Source: Treponema sp. (GTDB lineage Bacteria > Spirochaetota > Spirochaetia > Treponematales > Breznakiellaceae). Taken from it: DNA of 19,904 nucleotides. The notes under the pieces were generated by a model, which did no database searches, was not told the DNA's origin, and saw nothing but the letters and a program-made list of their open reading frames with translations. Positions within the stretch are counted from its first letter, which is position 1. The number at the start of each line of letters is the position of its first letter. This document shows, one piece after another, positions 7,730 through 15,936 of the stretch. The stretch lies in assembly GCA_031268125.1 (NCBI GenBank), contig JAIRXT010000081.1, positions 1 through 19,904 of the forward strand. Reading direction: 5' to 3'. The position numbers and the translations under genes are program-made.

Positions 7730-9217
7730 TCATAAAGACGGCGTTATAGAGGCAAAGTCCGTTACGTACAGGGGGTAGCTCAGGATGCCGGTGTAACGGC
7801 CTTTGGGAAAGGCCCGGAAGCTGTAAATATCCTGGATATACACGCTGGCGGCGTTATCGCTGATAATCTGCTGGGCTTCCCGGTACAGGGCAATCCGTTT
7901 GGCCTCGTTGGTTTCCGTCAGGCTGGCCTGGTAAACCCGGTCGTAGGCGGGGTTTTTGAAGTTGACGAAGTTGCTGCCGCCGGTGGAAAGGTAGCGGGAC
8001 AGGAACATCCGGGGGGAGCTGTTGGCTGCGTCCAGGGAAATGATGGTGGCCTGGTAGCTGCGGCCGCGGTACACATCGGTAAGCCAGGTTGCCCAGTCCA
8101 CCAGCCGGATCGACGCCCTGACGCCCACAGCGGCAAGCTGGTTCACGATTACCTGGGCGGTGTCCACGTGCATGGTGTAGTTGGAGGGCACGGAGATCTC
8201 CAGGGGGAAGCCTTCGGCATAACCGGCCTCCCGCAGCAGTGCCCGGGCCCGCTCCGGGTTGTGGGGGTAGGGGTTTACCAGGGCGCGGTTGTAGTACTTG
8301 GCGAGTCCCGGAATCAGGGGGCTGCCGGAAAGTTCCCCCCGGCCGGAAAAGGCGGTGTCGATGACGGTCTGCCGGTCCACCGCGTAGTTCAGCGCCTGCC
8401 GCACCCGGATATCGTCCAGGGGCTTAACATCGTTGTTCAGGGCCAGAAGCTGGACCGAATTGGAATAGCCTGAAAAAATGTCGAAGTCCGCGCCGTCAAG
8501 CTGGTCCACCAGGGAGCCGGTAACCTCCGCGGCGTCGATGTTTCCCCCCCGGAGGGAGAGGAGCACCGCCTCCGAATCGGCAAGGAACACCACCGTTACC
8601 TTGTCCAGCTTGGGAAAGCCCGGCTTCCAGTAGTTGGGGTTCTTCTTTAACACCAGGTTTTGCTGGGTGGTATAAGATTCGATAATAAAGGGCCCCGTGC
8701 CGATGGGGTTGTTCTCCCGGTCCGTATTGCCCGCCGGTACCACCCCGATGGTCAGGTAGGGAAGGAACTCCACGTCCGGGGCTTTAAGCGTAATGACGAT
8801 GGTTGCGGCGTCCGGGGTCTCCACCGTTGCAATCTGGATAAAACCCTGGTACTGGGCCGCAACGGCCTGGTCCAGGGTAAACTTTATGTCTTCCACGGTT
8901 ACCGGCGTTCCGTCATGGAACTTAAGACCCTGCCGCAGGGTAAAACGGTACACCAGGCCCCCCTGTTCCATCGTATAACCGGAGGCCGCCGCGGGGCTCA
9001 GATCCCCGTCGCTTTCCAGCCGGACCAGCCCCTCAAAAACGTTAAAAAGAATACTCCGGCCGTCCGCCGTGTTTGAAGGGTCCAGCGGGTCCAAGGTCGC
9101 CGGTTCCGAAGTAAAACCGTAGCGGAGTTCCAGGTTCCCGGAGCGTGCCGCCCTTCCCCCGGCAAACAGGAAGCAGGGGACAAGGACGAGCAGAACAAGG
9201 GCCAGCTTTTTCATCAT
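7730..9217 (-). CDS. ABC transporter family-5 (oligopeptide-type) solute-binding protein
   Basis: 495-aa exported binding protein of the SBP_bac_5 group, which captures peptides, nickel chelates or sugars for an ABC importer. The N-terminus MMKKLALVLLVLVPCFLFAGG is a classic signal sequence. Cys15 is preceded by LVP, a poor lipobox even by relaxed spirochaete rules, so both lipoprotein and free periplasmic forms are possible. The mature part shows FTSEPATLDPLDPSNTADG, FNVFEGLVRLESDGDLSPAAA, VYRFTLRQGLKFHDGTPVTVEDIKF, GTGPFIIESY, NPNYWKPGFPKLDKV and DIRVRQALNYAVDRQTVID, all family landmarks. AAGGAG lies 4 nt before the first ATG (9217) and 7 nt before a second at 9214; the second has better spacing. 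No permease or ATPase gene is nearby, so it is an orphan that must use a transporter encoded elsewhere. Substrate unknown. Confidence 0.93.
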   Translation of the reverse strand: MMKKLALVLLVLVPCFLFAGGRAARSGNLELRYGFTSEPATLDPLDPSNTADGRSILFNVFEGLVRLESDGDLSPAAASGYTMEQGGLVYRFTLRQGLKFHDGTPVTVEDIKFTLDQAVAAQYQGFIQIATVETPDAATIVITLKAPDVEFLPYLTIGVVPAGNTDRENNPIGTGPFIIESYTTQQNLVLKKNPNYWKPGFPKLDKVTVVFLADSEAVLLSLRGGNIDAAEVTGSLVDQLDGADFDIFSGYSNSVQLLALNNDVKPLDDIRVRQALNYAVDRQTVIDTAFSGRGELSGSPLIPGLAKYYNRALVNPYPHNPERARALLREAGYAEGFPLEISVPSNYTMHVDTAQVIVNQLAAVGVRASIRLVDWATWLTDVYRGRSYQATIISLDAANSSPRMFLSRYLSTGGSNFVNFKNPAYDRVYQASLTETNEAKRIALYREAQQIISDNAASVYIQDIYSFRAFPKGRYTGILSYPLYVTDFASITPSL

Positions 9218-9463
9218 CGAACTCCTTTAGGGCAAATTTTAAGGTACGCCGGCCCCGCAAAACCAGGACCGCAGGCGGACAAATAATAACAAGTTGTCAA
9301 TGTTGCTGCTATGGCTGCCGGTACGGTTTCATACTGCATAACGGCCTGTACCTTTGACCATTTTTTACCTTGAAAACCCTTTGGCTTAAGGTAATTCACG
9401 AATGAATTTTTTACGGCTCTTTTTGGATTCGGAATTTTGAATTCGGAATTGCTGATGGTAATG
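9218..9463. other. Intergenic region between solute-binding protein and helicase genes
   Basis: No gene is seen. Features: a GACAA...TTGTC inverted repeat (9278-9298, 5-bp arms), which could be an operator for the minus-strand binding-protein gene; a weak 6-bp stem AATTCA-CGAA-TGAATT (9393-9408) followed by T4 on the plus strand; and a direct repeat of ATTCGGAATT at 9427-9436 and 9441-9450 (4-nt gap) just past the helicase stop. No clear terminator for the helicase gene or clear promoter for the binding-protein gene was found. Confidence 0.4.
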
Positions 9464-10651
9464 TTATTCTTCGCCGGGGGTGGTTATCCGCCCCTGGTAG
9501 AGTTCCTTGGGGTACACGGTAAGGCCCAGCCGTTTTTCCAGCAGGGCAAGACGCCGCATTTCCGCCTCGTCCCCTATGCTCACCATGATTCCCCGCTTCC
9601 CCGCCCGGCCGGTGCGGCCTGCCCGGTGGGTGTAGGCCCCCGCATCCTGGGGCACGTCCAGGGCGATTACATGGCTGATCTCCGGAATATCAAGACCCCT
9701 GGCGGCCAGGTCGCTGGAAACCAGTACCGTTATCTTTCCCGAACGGAAGCCGCCGATTGCATCCCGGCGGCGGTTTTTTTCCATGCCGCCATACAGGGCG
9801 GCGGCGGGAAGGTGGGTCAGCCGGGAGGTGATTTTTGCCGCATCCCAGGAACGGCCGGAAAAGACCAGGGCCTTTTTTGGTTTGACGGCCGCCAGCAGGG
9901 AACGGAGGGTCTCTATCTTCCGGCGGCCTTCGCTCCATATAGCCCAGTGCTGTATCCGTTCCCGCAGAATTTCCTGCTCCGGTGTCTCGATAACCGATAT
10001 ATCCTTCCCCATGAAGGGAAGCAGGGGTTCCCGGTTCTTTGCGGATAGCGTGGCGGAGCAGGCGGCACAGACCAGGCCGGGGCCTTTCCTGGCTCCTGTA
10101 ATAAGCCCCAGGAGTTCCAGGGTTTCCCCCCGCAGGTCCTCCGCCACAAGCCGGTCCCCTTCGTCAAAGACGAGGGAACGGAGGGCGCCGAACCTGAGTT
10201 TTCCCATACCGGCCAGGAGCAGGATTCTGCCGGGGTTCCCCACCACCACGGCGGGACGGTCTTTCTTTAGGGCTTCAATTTGGCGTTTAAGGCTCCCGGC
10301 GCCGGTAAGGAGGCTGACGGCCGGGGGGTCCGGCGTAAAATCCCTGAGCAGGAATTCCGCCTCCGTCCTGATCTGGGAACAGAGTTCGTAGGTGGGGGCC
10401 AGAATCAAGAGCGCGGGGCCCGCCCCGGCCGCCGGGCTGCCGCCGGAGAAAAGCCGCTGAAACAGGGGGAGGAGGTAGGCAAAGGTCTTGCCCGTTCCGG
10501 TGGCGGAGCAAAAGGCTGCGGACCGGCCTTCCAGCAGTTCCGGTATAACCCGGAGCTGAATATCCGTGGGTTTGTGGATATTCCGCTCTCCCAGACGGGT
10601 AACAAAAAAGGGAGCCAGGCCCAGGGCCGTAAAATTTTCCATGTTTTCCAT
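9464..10651 (-). CDS. DEAD-box-type ATP-dependent RNA helicase (DEGD variant)
   Basis: 395-aa two-RecA-domain helicase core with almost no extension, likely an RNA unwinding or remodelling factor in ribosome assembly or mRNA decay. Motifs: Q motif (FTALGLAPFF...PTDIQ, 7-32), motif I ATGTGKT (50-56), APTYEL (85-90, motif Ia), GNPGR (138-142, motif Ib), motif II DEGD (163-166; normally DEAD), motif III SAT (199-201), motif IV LVFSGR (262-267), motif V ARGLDIP (317-323) and motif VI HRAGRTGR (342-349). The DEAD-to-DEGD change keeps the catalytic Asp-Glu pair. The PTYEL and GNPGR variants also differ from the usual PTREL and GTPGR. ATG at 10651 gives MENMENF; a second in-frame ATG lies 3 codons downstream. 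It is probably co-directional with, and 14 nt from, the upstream glycosyltransferase gene, so the two may be co-transcribed. Confidence 0.93.
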   Translation of the reverse strand: MENMENFTALGLAPFFVTRLGERNIHKPTDIQLRVIPELLEGRSAAFCSATGTGKTFAYLLPLFQRLFSGGSPAAGAGPALLILAPTYELCSQIRTEAEFLLRDFTPDPPAVSLLTGAGSLKRQIEALKKDRPAVVVGNPGRILLLAGMGKLRFGALRSLVFDEGDRLVAEDLRGETLELLGLITGARKGPGLVCAACSATLSAKNREPLLPFMGKDISVIETPEQEILRERIQHWAIWSEGRRKIETLRSLLAAVKPKKALVFSGRSWDAAKITSRLTHLPAAALYGGMEKNRRRDAIGGFRSGKITVLVSSDLAARGLDIPEISHVIALDVPQDAGAYTHRAGRTGRAGKRGIMVSIGDEAEMRRLALLEKRLGLTVYPKELYQGRITTPGEE

Positions 10652-10665
10652 ATCCGGCAGGCCCG

Positions 10666-11895
10666 TTATCCGGCCCGTTTGCCGGGCCAGGCATCCAGGG
10701 AACTGCGATAAATTTTTTCCAATTCCTTTGCCATCACGTCAATGGTCCAGGTTTGAGCGTGGATACGGGCCTCCTCCACCTTCCGCCGGTAAAGTTCATC
10801 ATCCTCAAGAAGTTCGCAAATCCGGGCGATAAACTCGCCCGGGTCGTTTTTCACCATAAAGCCGCCGTTGTCGCCGCCCATCACCTCCAGAGTACCCATT
10901 TCGCCAATGGCCACCACGGGAGTCCCCGAAAGCATGGCCTCAATAGTAACCATGCCCTGGGTTTCGGTAAGGGAGGGGAAAACAAAAATATCCGACATGG
11001 TGTAGGTCAGGGCCAGGTCCCGCCGGGCCAGATAGCCGGTAAAAAGGCAGAAACCGTTTATCTCCAATTTTTCGCTTTCTTTTTTCAGATCGTACAGATC
11101 CGGGCCGTTGCCGGCGATGAGGAGGATTACCTCCGGGTGTTTTTCGATAATCGCCGGAAGAATTTCCAGCAGGAAACTGATGTTTTTTTCCTTGCCGATC
11201 CTGCCGGCAAAGAGGAGAATCCGCTTCCCTTTGATAATGGGGTACTGTTTCTCCATCCGGGCACGGAATTCATCCGTTTCCGCCTTTTCACGCCGGAAAA
11301 GAACCGGATCCACCCCCGTGGGGAGGAGATAAGTCTCTTTTCTGACCTTGTATTCCTTGATCAGCGCCAGGGTGTGGGAACTGGGAACGATGATCCGGTC
11401 CGCCCGGCGCATGATATTCTTCAACACCCGCCGGGTGATAAACCGGAGAAAAAAATCCGGCAGCAGGGGTATGTAGTTGCGGATATAGTCTTCCCACATG
11501 GTATGAAAGGTGTAAATCACCGGCAGGTAGTGGAGCCGGGCATACTGAAAGCCGAATTCGGCAATCACAAATTCGGTATTTACATGGAGGATGTCGGGAT
11601 CAAAGGCTTCAATCTGCTTGGATACCCAAAACCACTTGTGGGCCAGGGCCAGCCGGTCTTCCTTGGTTATCGGGGAAGGCATGGAGGGCACCCGGATAAC
11701 CGACGGTTCGCCGGCGCTGTTTTCCCGCTCCCCGGTACCGGAAATGTATTCCGTATCGGAAGTTTCCGGGTAGGAAGAGCAGACAATCATCACCTGGTGT
11801 CCGGCCCTGACCAGAGCATGGGAAAAAGAATCTACCGACACGGTAACTCCGTTCACCCGGGGCCAATAGGCGTCGGTAAACATAACTATCTTCAT
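10666..11895 (-). CDS. GT4-family glycosyltransferase (possibly diacylglycerol glucosyltransferase-like)
   Basis: 409-aa retaining GT-B enzyme. The N-terminal acceptor domain has MKIVMFTDAYWPRVNGVTVSV, the sequence expected of glycolipid-type and mannosyl-type GT4 enzymes, then ILHVNTEFVIAEFG and YTFHTMWEDY (128-137). The C-terminal donor domain has FAGRIGKEKN (229-238), LLIAGNGPDL (258-267), DIFVFPSLTETQGMVTIEAM (302-321, the E-x7-E nucleotide-sugar motif) and SGTPVVA. It resembles 1,2-diacylglycerol 3-glucosyltransferases that make membrane glucolipids; the exact acceptor is not proven. ATG at 11895 is chosen for this conserved N-terminus. The long upstream extension to 12120 runs through the promoter region and into the symporter gene and is rejected. 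No ribosome-binding site is seen, and a TATATT box (11910-11905 on the minus strand) is so close that the mRNA may be leaderless. It probably shares a transcript with the helicase. Confidence 0.88.
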   Translation of the reverse strand: MKIVMFTDAYWPRVNGVTVSVDSFSHALVRAGHQVMIVCSSYPETSDTEYISGTGERENSAGEPSVIRVPSMPSPITKEDRLALAHKWFWVSKQIEAFDPDILHVNTEFVIAEFGFQYARLHYLPVIYTFHTMWEDYIRNYIPLLPDFFLRFITRRVLKNIMRRADRIIVPSSHTLALIKEYKVRKETYLLPTGVDPVLFRREKAETDEFRARMEKQYPIIKGKRILLFAGRIGKEKNISFLLEILPAIIEKHPEVILLIAGNGPDLYDLKKESEKLEINGFCLFTGYLARRDLALTYTMSDIFVFPSLTETQGMVTIEAMLSGTPVVAIGEMGTLEVMGGDNGGFMVKNDPGEFIARICELLEDDELYRRKVEEARIHAQTWTIDVMAKELEKIYRSSLDAWPGKRAG

Positions 11896-11904
11896 ACTTT
11901 TACG

Positions 11905-11910
11905 AATATA
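11905..11910 (-). promoter_or_regulatory. Candidate -10 box for a leaderless glycosyltransferase mRNA
   Basis: TATATT read on the minus strand, ending 9 nt before the ATG at 11895. This would place +1 at or within 3 nt of the start codon. The matching -35 (TTTCAA, 17-nt spacer) is weak. Confidence 0.3.
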
Positions 11911-11972
11911 GCACATCATGGGTAGTTTTGAAACAAGCGGGATTTTTACGGCTGAAAATATTGTGCGTTGTC

Positions 11973-11981
11973 TGGCATAAT
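11973..11981 (+). promoter_or_regulatory. Candidate extended -10 promoter of the symporter-ior operon
   Basis: TGG-CATAAT (11973-11981) fits an extended -10 (TGN-TATAAT) with one mismatch in the hexamer. The -35 region is poor. The transcript would start near 11988, leaving about 50 nt of leader before the ATG at 12038, which has GAGGA upstream. Confidence 0.35.
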
Positions 11982-12037
11982 CCCCGCAAAATTGATAAAC
12001 TACCGCACAGATATCCCAATATAACAGAGGAATCAGC

Positions 12038-13507
12038 ATGATAAGTATCTCAGTTGTGTTTCTTGTGGTTTTTCTTGCCCTTATGACCGGCATTGGTATT
12101 TGGGGAATGCGGAAAACCAAGACCCTGGGGGATTTTTTTCTTGGCGGCAGGACAATGGGGCCCTGGGTGTCCGCGGTGGCTTACGGAACTTCCTACTTTT
12201 CGGCGGTGATCTTTATCGGTTTTGCCGGGGCCCAGGGCTGGCAGTTCGGCCTTAACGCCCTGTGGATTGCCCTGGGAAACGCCGTTATCGGCGCGGGGGC
12301 GGCCTGGCTGGTCCTGGCCCGCAGGACCCGGCGGATGACCCAGAACCTGGACACCATGACCATGCCCTCATTCCTCCAGGAACGCTACGGGGCGAAGCAC
12401 CTTAAACCGGTGGCGGCCAGTGTGATCTTCTTTTTCCTTCTGCCGTATTCCGCTTCTGTTTTTAAGGGCCTGGGGCATCTTTTTGAAAAAGTATTCGGCA
12501 TCCCCTACGACGCCGCCCTGCTCATCATGATCGCCTTTACCGGGGTCTACCTTATTTTGGGGGGATACTTCGCCATCGCGATAACCGATTTTATCCAGGG
12601 GATCATCATGTTCTTTGGGGCGGCCCTTATGGTCCTGGTTCTTTCCGGCCAGGGGGGCGGCTATTTTGAAATGATAAAACAGACGGCGGAAAATTATAGC
12701 GTCCATATTCCCCCGGCCCAGCGGCCTTCTGTTCTTACGGTAATTTCCCTGGTTTTTATGACCAGTTTTGGAACCTGGGGCCTCCCCCAGATGACGCAGA
12801 AATTCTACGCCATTAAAAACGAACAGGTAATCAAACGGGCCGCCCTGGTAACTACCGTTTTTGCCCTGATGATAGGTTTTTCCGCCTATTCCACCGGCGC
12901 TTTTTCCCATGTGTTTTTTAATCCCGAATCCGTGCCGAAAAACGCCGCCGGGGGCATTGACTACGATCTTATCGTTCCTACGTTGCTTACCAGCCACCTG
13001 CCCCAGATTCTTCTGGCGCTGATTCTCCTTTTGGTGCTGTCCGCTTCCATGTCCACCCTCTCGTCCCTGGTGCTGGTTTCTTCTTCTTCGGTGGCCATCG
13101 ATCTGTACCCTTCCCGGATTGACGGAAAAAGCGGCAAGGACCGGTCCGTAGCGATGATGCGTTTCCTTTCCGCTATTTTTATTATTGTCTCGTATCTTGT
13201 TTCCCGCTTCCAGATTAGTATTATTGTGTACCTTATGTCCCTAAGCTGGGGAGTTGTTTCCGGCGCTTTTGCTGCGCCCTACATCCTGGGACTCTACAGT
13301 AAACGTGTTACGAAGGCCGGGGCCTATGCAGGACTCCTGACCGGTGTGACGGTTATGATTGCCCTTTTCTTTATTTTGGGTTCCAGCCAATCTCCTCTGG
13401 CGGCAAGTATTGCCATTGTGACGCCCTTTGCCGTGGTGCCCGCGGTTTCCTTTTTTACCCGGCCCCCGAAAAAGGAACTGCTGGATAAGGCGTTCCAGGG
13501 AATTTAA
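12038..13507 (+). CDS. Sodium:solute symporter (SSS family)
   Basis: 489-aa polytopic inner-membrane transporter with about 13 hydrophobic segments, starting MISISVVFLVVFLALMTGIG. SSS landmarks are GDFFLGGRTMGPWVSAVAYGTSYFSAV (positions about 31-57), where the substrate/sodium-lining TM1 lies, TMPSFLQERYG, and the signature GVYLILGGYFAIAITDFIQG (about 169-188). STLSSLVLVSSSSVAIDLY near 345-363 matches the conserved sodium-site helix TM8. It couples sodium entry to uptake of an organic solute. The closest pattern is the pantothenate/proline/monocarboxylate type, but substrate cannot be read from sequence. GAGGA lies upstream of the ATG. iorA begins 42 nt downstream with no terminator, suggesting that the imported compound feeds, or the exchanged ion balances, the IorAB reaction. 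It diverges from the glycosyltransferase gene. Confidence 0.93.
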   Translation: MISISVVFLVVFLALMTGIGIWGMRKTKTLGDFFLGGRTMGPWVSAVAYGTSYFSAVIFIGFAGAQGWQFGLNALWIALGNAVIGAGAAWLVLARRTRRMTQNLDTMTMPSFLQERYGAKHLKPVAASVIFFFLLPYSASVFKGLGHLFEKVFGIPYDAALLIMIAFTGVYLILGGYFAIAITDFIQGIIMFFGAALMVLVLSGQGGGYFEMIKQTAENYSVHIPPAQRPSVLTVISLVFMTSFGTWGLPQMTQKFYAIKNEQVIKRAALVTTVFALMIGFSAYSTGAFSHVFFNPESVPKNAAGGIDYDLIVPTLLTSHLPQILLALILLLVLSASMSTLSSLVLVSSSSVAIDLYPSRIDGKSGKDRSVAMMRFLSAIFIIVSYLVSRFQISIIVYLMSLSWGVVSGAFAAPYILGLYSKRVTKAGAYAGLLTGVTVMIALFFILGSSQSPLAASIAIVTPFAVVPAVSFFTRPPKKELLDKAFQGI

Positions 13508-13549
13508 CGGACAACAGGGTTATTAAACAGGTTTTATTTGAGGAAAATT

Positions 13550-15247
13550 ATGAACAATGACAATGTCCTGCCCCTGCTGGGGGACGAAGCGGCGGCCCTG
13601 GGGGCTGTCCATGCGGGCTTGAGCGCCGCCTACGGTTATCCCGGCACGCCTTCCACGGAAATTCTGGAATACCTGATTGAGGCGGCGGAGAGGGCCGGGG
13701 ACGAACCGGGGGCCTTCCGCGCTGCCTGGTGCGCCAACGAAAAAACCGCCCTGGAGGCGGCCCTGGGGACTTCCTTTGCCGGCCGGCGGGCCCTGGTTAC
13801 GATGAAACACGTGGGGCTTAACGTGGCGGCGGACCCGTTTATCAACGGCAGCCTCCTGGGGATCAAGGGGGGCCTGGTGCTGGCGGTGGCCGACGATCCC
13901 GGGATGCACAGTTCCCAGAACGAGCAGGATTCCCGCTTTTACGCCGCCTTCGCCATGATCCCCTGCCTGGAACCCCGGAGCCAGCAGGAAGCCTACGACA
14001 TGACCCGGGAGGCATTCGATATTTCCGAGCGCTTCCAAACCCCGGTGATGCTCCGGCTGGTAACCCGGCTTTCCCATGCCCGTTCAGGGGTAAGGGTAAG
14101 CGCCGGCCGGCCTCAGAATCCCGCCGCCAAAAGCGGGGACAAAACCCGCTGGATGCTGCTTCCGGTCCACGCCCGCCGGAACTACGATTCCCTTATCCGG
14201 CGGCAGGCGGAAATCGCCGTCTGGTCCGCTGCCCATCGGGCCGCCGGGACTAACCGGCTTGAATCCGGCGGGGACGGGGGGAACCGGCGGGGCCTGGCGG
14301 TCATTACCGGTGGCCTGGGGGGGAACTACTACGAAGAAAACCTGGAAGACCTGATTAACCAGCGGGGGGCGGCCCCGGCCCGGCTCCACATTGGGGCCTA
14401 TCCTTTGCCCCTGGAATCGATACGGAAGCTCTGCGCCGGGGCGGAAGAAGTCCTGGTTATCGAGGAAGGCCAGCCCTTTATCGAAGAAAGGCTCCGGGGT
14501 ATCCTGCCCCAGCCCATACCCATCCACGGCAAGCTGGACGGCACGGTTCCCCGGACCGGGGAACTGGACCCGGACAACGTGCGGCAGGCATTGGGCCTTG
14601 CTCCCCGGCCCGGCGTCCTTGCGGCGGTTCCACCCTTGCCCGGAAGGCCGCCCCAGCTCTGCGCCGGCTGCCCCCACGGGGACAGTTACGCGGTAATCAA
14701 CAAGGTAACGGCGGAACTGGACAGCCGGCCCGGACACCCGGATGCGGCGGTCTGTTCGGATATCGGCTGCTATTCTCTGGGGGCCGCCCCGCCTTGGGAG
14801 GCGATAGAGACCATCGTCTGCATGGGGGCCTCCATCGGCATGGCCCGGGGGGCCGCGGAGGCGGGGCTTCCCTATTCCATCGCCGTCATCGGGGATTCTA
14901 CGTTTATCCATTCGGGGATTACCGGCCTTATTGATGCCGCCGCCGCCAACAGCCCTATGACGGTGATCATCCTGGACAATTCCATCGTGGCCATGACCGG
15001 CTGCCAGCCCACCATGATCCCTTCGGCAAAACTGCTGCCCCTGATCCTGGGCTGCGGAGCGGACCCGGCCCATGTGTTTGAACTGGAGGCCCGGAAGGAA
15101 TTCCTGGAAGAAAACGCCGCCCGGCTCAGGGTGGAAGTGGAATACCGGGGGCTTTCGGTGGTGATCTTCCGCCGGGAATGTCTGGAAGCCTACCGGAGAC
15201 GGCGGAAACGGGAAGCCGGGGAAGCAAACAAAGGAGAAGCCCAATGA
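13550..15247 (+). CDS. iorA: Indolepyruvate:ferredoxin oxidoreductase alpha subunit, lacking the ferredoxin domain
   Basis: 565-aa catalytic subunit of the thiamine-diphosphate enzyme that oxidatively decarboxylates aromatic 2-oxoacids (indolepyruvate, phenylpyruvate) to aryl-acetyl-CoA and CO2, reducing ferredoxin. Seen: the N-terminal GDEAAALGAVHAGLSAAYGYPGTPSTEI pyrimidine-binding domain, ANEKTALEAALG, the TMKHVGLNVAADPF segment, a CAGCPHGDSY motif (371-380) with SDIGCYSLG, and the thiamine-diphosphate site GDS (448-450)...LDN (475-477). The usual C-terminal pair of [4Fe-4S] ferredoxin motifs is absent: after VVIFRRECLEAYRR only a charged tail follows, with no CxxCxxC clusters. ATG at 13550 is chosen with TGAGG 6 nt upstream; the TTG at 13538 is rejected. 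It overlaps iorB by 4 nt (ATGA). Confidence 0.93.
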   Translation: MNNDNVLPLLGDEAAALGAVHAGLSAAYGYPGTPSTEILEYLIEAAERAGDEPGAFRAAWCANEKTALEAALGTSFAGRRALVTMKHVGLNVAADPFINGSLLGIKGGLVLAVADDPGMHSSQNEQDSRFYAAFAMIPCLEPRSQQEAYDMTREAFDISERFQTPVMLRLVTRLSHARSGVRVSAGRPQNPAAKSGDKTRWMLLPVHARRNYDSLIRRQAEIAVWSAAHRAAGTNRLESGGDGGNRRGLAVITGGLGGNYYEENLEDLINQRGAAPARLHIGAYPLPLESIRKLCAGAEEVLVIEEGQPFIEERLRGILPQPIPIHGKLDGTVPRTGELDPDNVRQALGLAPRPGVLAAVPPLPGRPPQLCAGCPHGDSYAVINKVTAELDSRPGHPDAAVCSDIGCYSLGAAPPWEAIETIVCMGASIGMARGAAEAGLPYSIAVIGDSTFIHSGITGLIDAAAANSPMTVIILDNSIVAMTGCQPTMIPSAKLLPLILGCGADPAHVFELEARKEFLEENAARLRVEVEYRGLSVVIFRRECLEAYRRRRKREAGEANKGEAQ

Positions 15248-15810
15248 AAAAGGACATCATCCTTGCGGGCGTGGGGGGCCAGGGAGTGCTTTCCATCGCC
15301 GCCATTATCGCCCAGGCGGCGCTGCGGGAGGGCCTGGCGGTACGCCAGTCGGAAGTCCACGGCATGGCCCAGCGGGGCGGCGCGGTACTGGCCCATCTCC
15401 GCATCGCCGACGCCCCCATCCCCGGCGATCTGGTGCCCCGGGGCGGCGCGGACCTTATCATCAGCATGGAACCCCTGGAAAGCCTCCGTTACGCCGAATG
15501 GCTTTCCCCCCAGGGGGCCTTGGTAAGCGCCGCGGAACCCTTTATTAACATCCCCAATTACCCGGAGCCTGAATCGGTCCTGGCGGCCATCCGCGGCTTC
15601 CCCCTGGCACGGATTGTGGCCGCCGCCGCCCTTGCGAAGGAAGCGGGGCTGGCCCGGGCGGTAAACATGGTCATGGTGGGGGCGGCGTCTCCTTTTCTTT
15701 CCATTGGGCCGGAAACCCTGGAAGCCGTCATTGAGACGGTCTTTGCCGGCAAGGGCATGGCGGAAGCCAACAAAAAAGCCTTCCGCCTGGGCAGGGAAGC
15801 GGCGGAATAG
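15244..15810 (+). CDS. iorB: Indolepyruvate:ferredoxin oxidoreductase beta subunit
   Basis: 188-aa gamma-type subunit of the 2-oxoacid:ferredoxin oxidoreductase. MKKDIILAGVGGQGVLSIAAIIAQAA and VRQSEVHGMAQRGGAVLAHLRI are the family signature, with the GVGGQG glycine loop for CoA/cofactor domain packing. PNYPEPESVLAAIRGFP and VNMVMVGAASPFL follow as in canonical IorB proteins. The length is normal (about 190 aa). ATG at 15244 overlaps the iorA stop and is preceded by AAAGGAGAAG. An upstream in-frame start at 15178 is within iorA and is rejected. Together with IorA it makes the heterodimer; the missing ferredoxin domain of IorA means electrons must leave through a separate ferredoxin. Confidence 0.94.
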   Translation: MKKDIILAGVGGQGVLSIAAIIAQAALREGLAVRQSEVHGMAQRGGAVLAHLRIADAPIPGDLVPRGGADLIISMEPLESLRYAEWLSPQGALVSAAEPFINIPNYPEPESVLAAIRGFPLARIVAAAALAKEAGLARAVNMVMVGAASPFLSIGPETLEAVIETVFAGKGMAEANKKAFRLGREAAE

Positions 15811-15936
15811 TATCCGGCTCTATGGGTAAGAAAACCAATGGATCGCCCAACATAAAAAACCCCAATCGTGTCTGGACAGTGGGCTGACCGTCAAAAAGCT
15901 TTGTTTAGGGCAGCGCCCCGGCAGCTTTCAGGCCCT
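15811..15936. other. Intergenic region between convergent iorB and GH109-like genes
   Basis: 126 nt with no gene. On the minus strand a short CCCA...TGGG stem followed by T6 (around 15857-15887) could be a weak terminator for the GH109-like gene, with a TGTC/GACA step inside the stem. No strong palindrome is present, unlike the region at 18120-18363. Confidence 0.3.

Noticed and set aside
14084..15244. Long minus-strand open frame opposite iorA
   Set aside because: Antisense to a clear IorA; Pro/Gly/Arg-rich with no family pattern.
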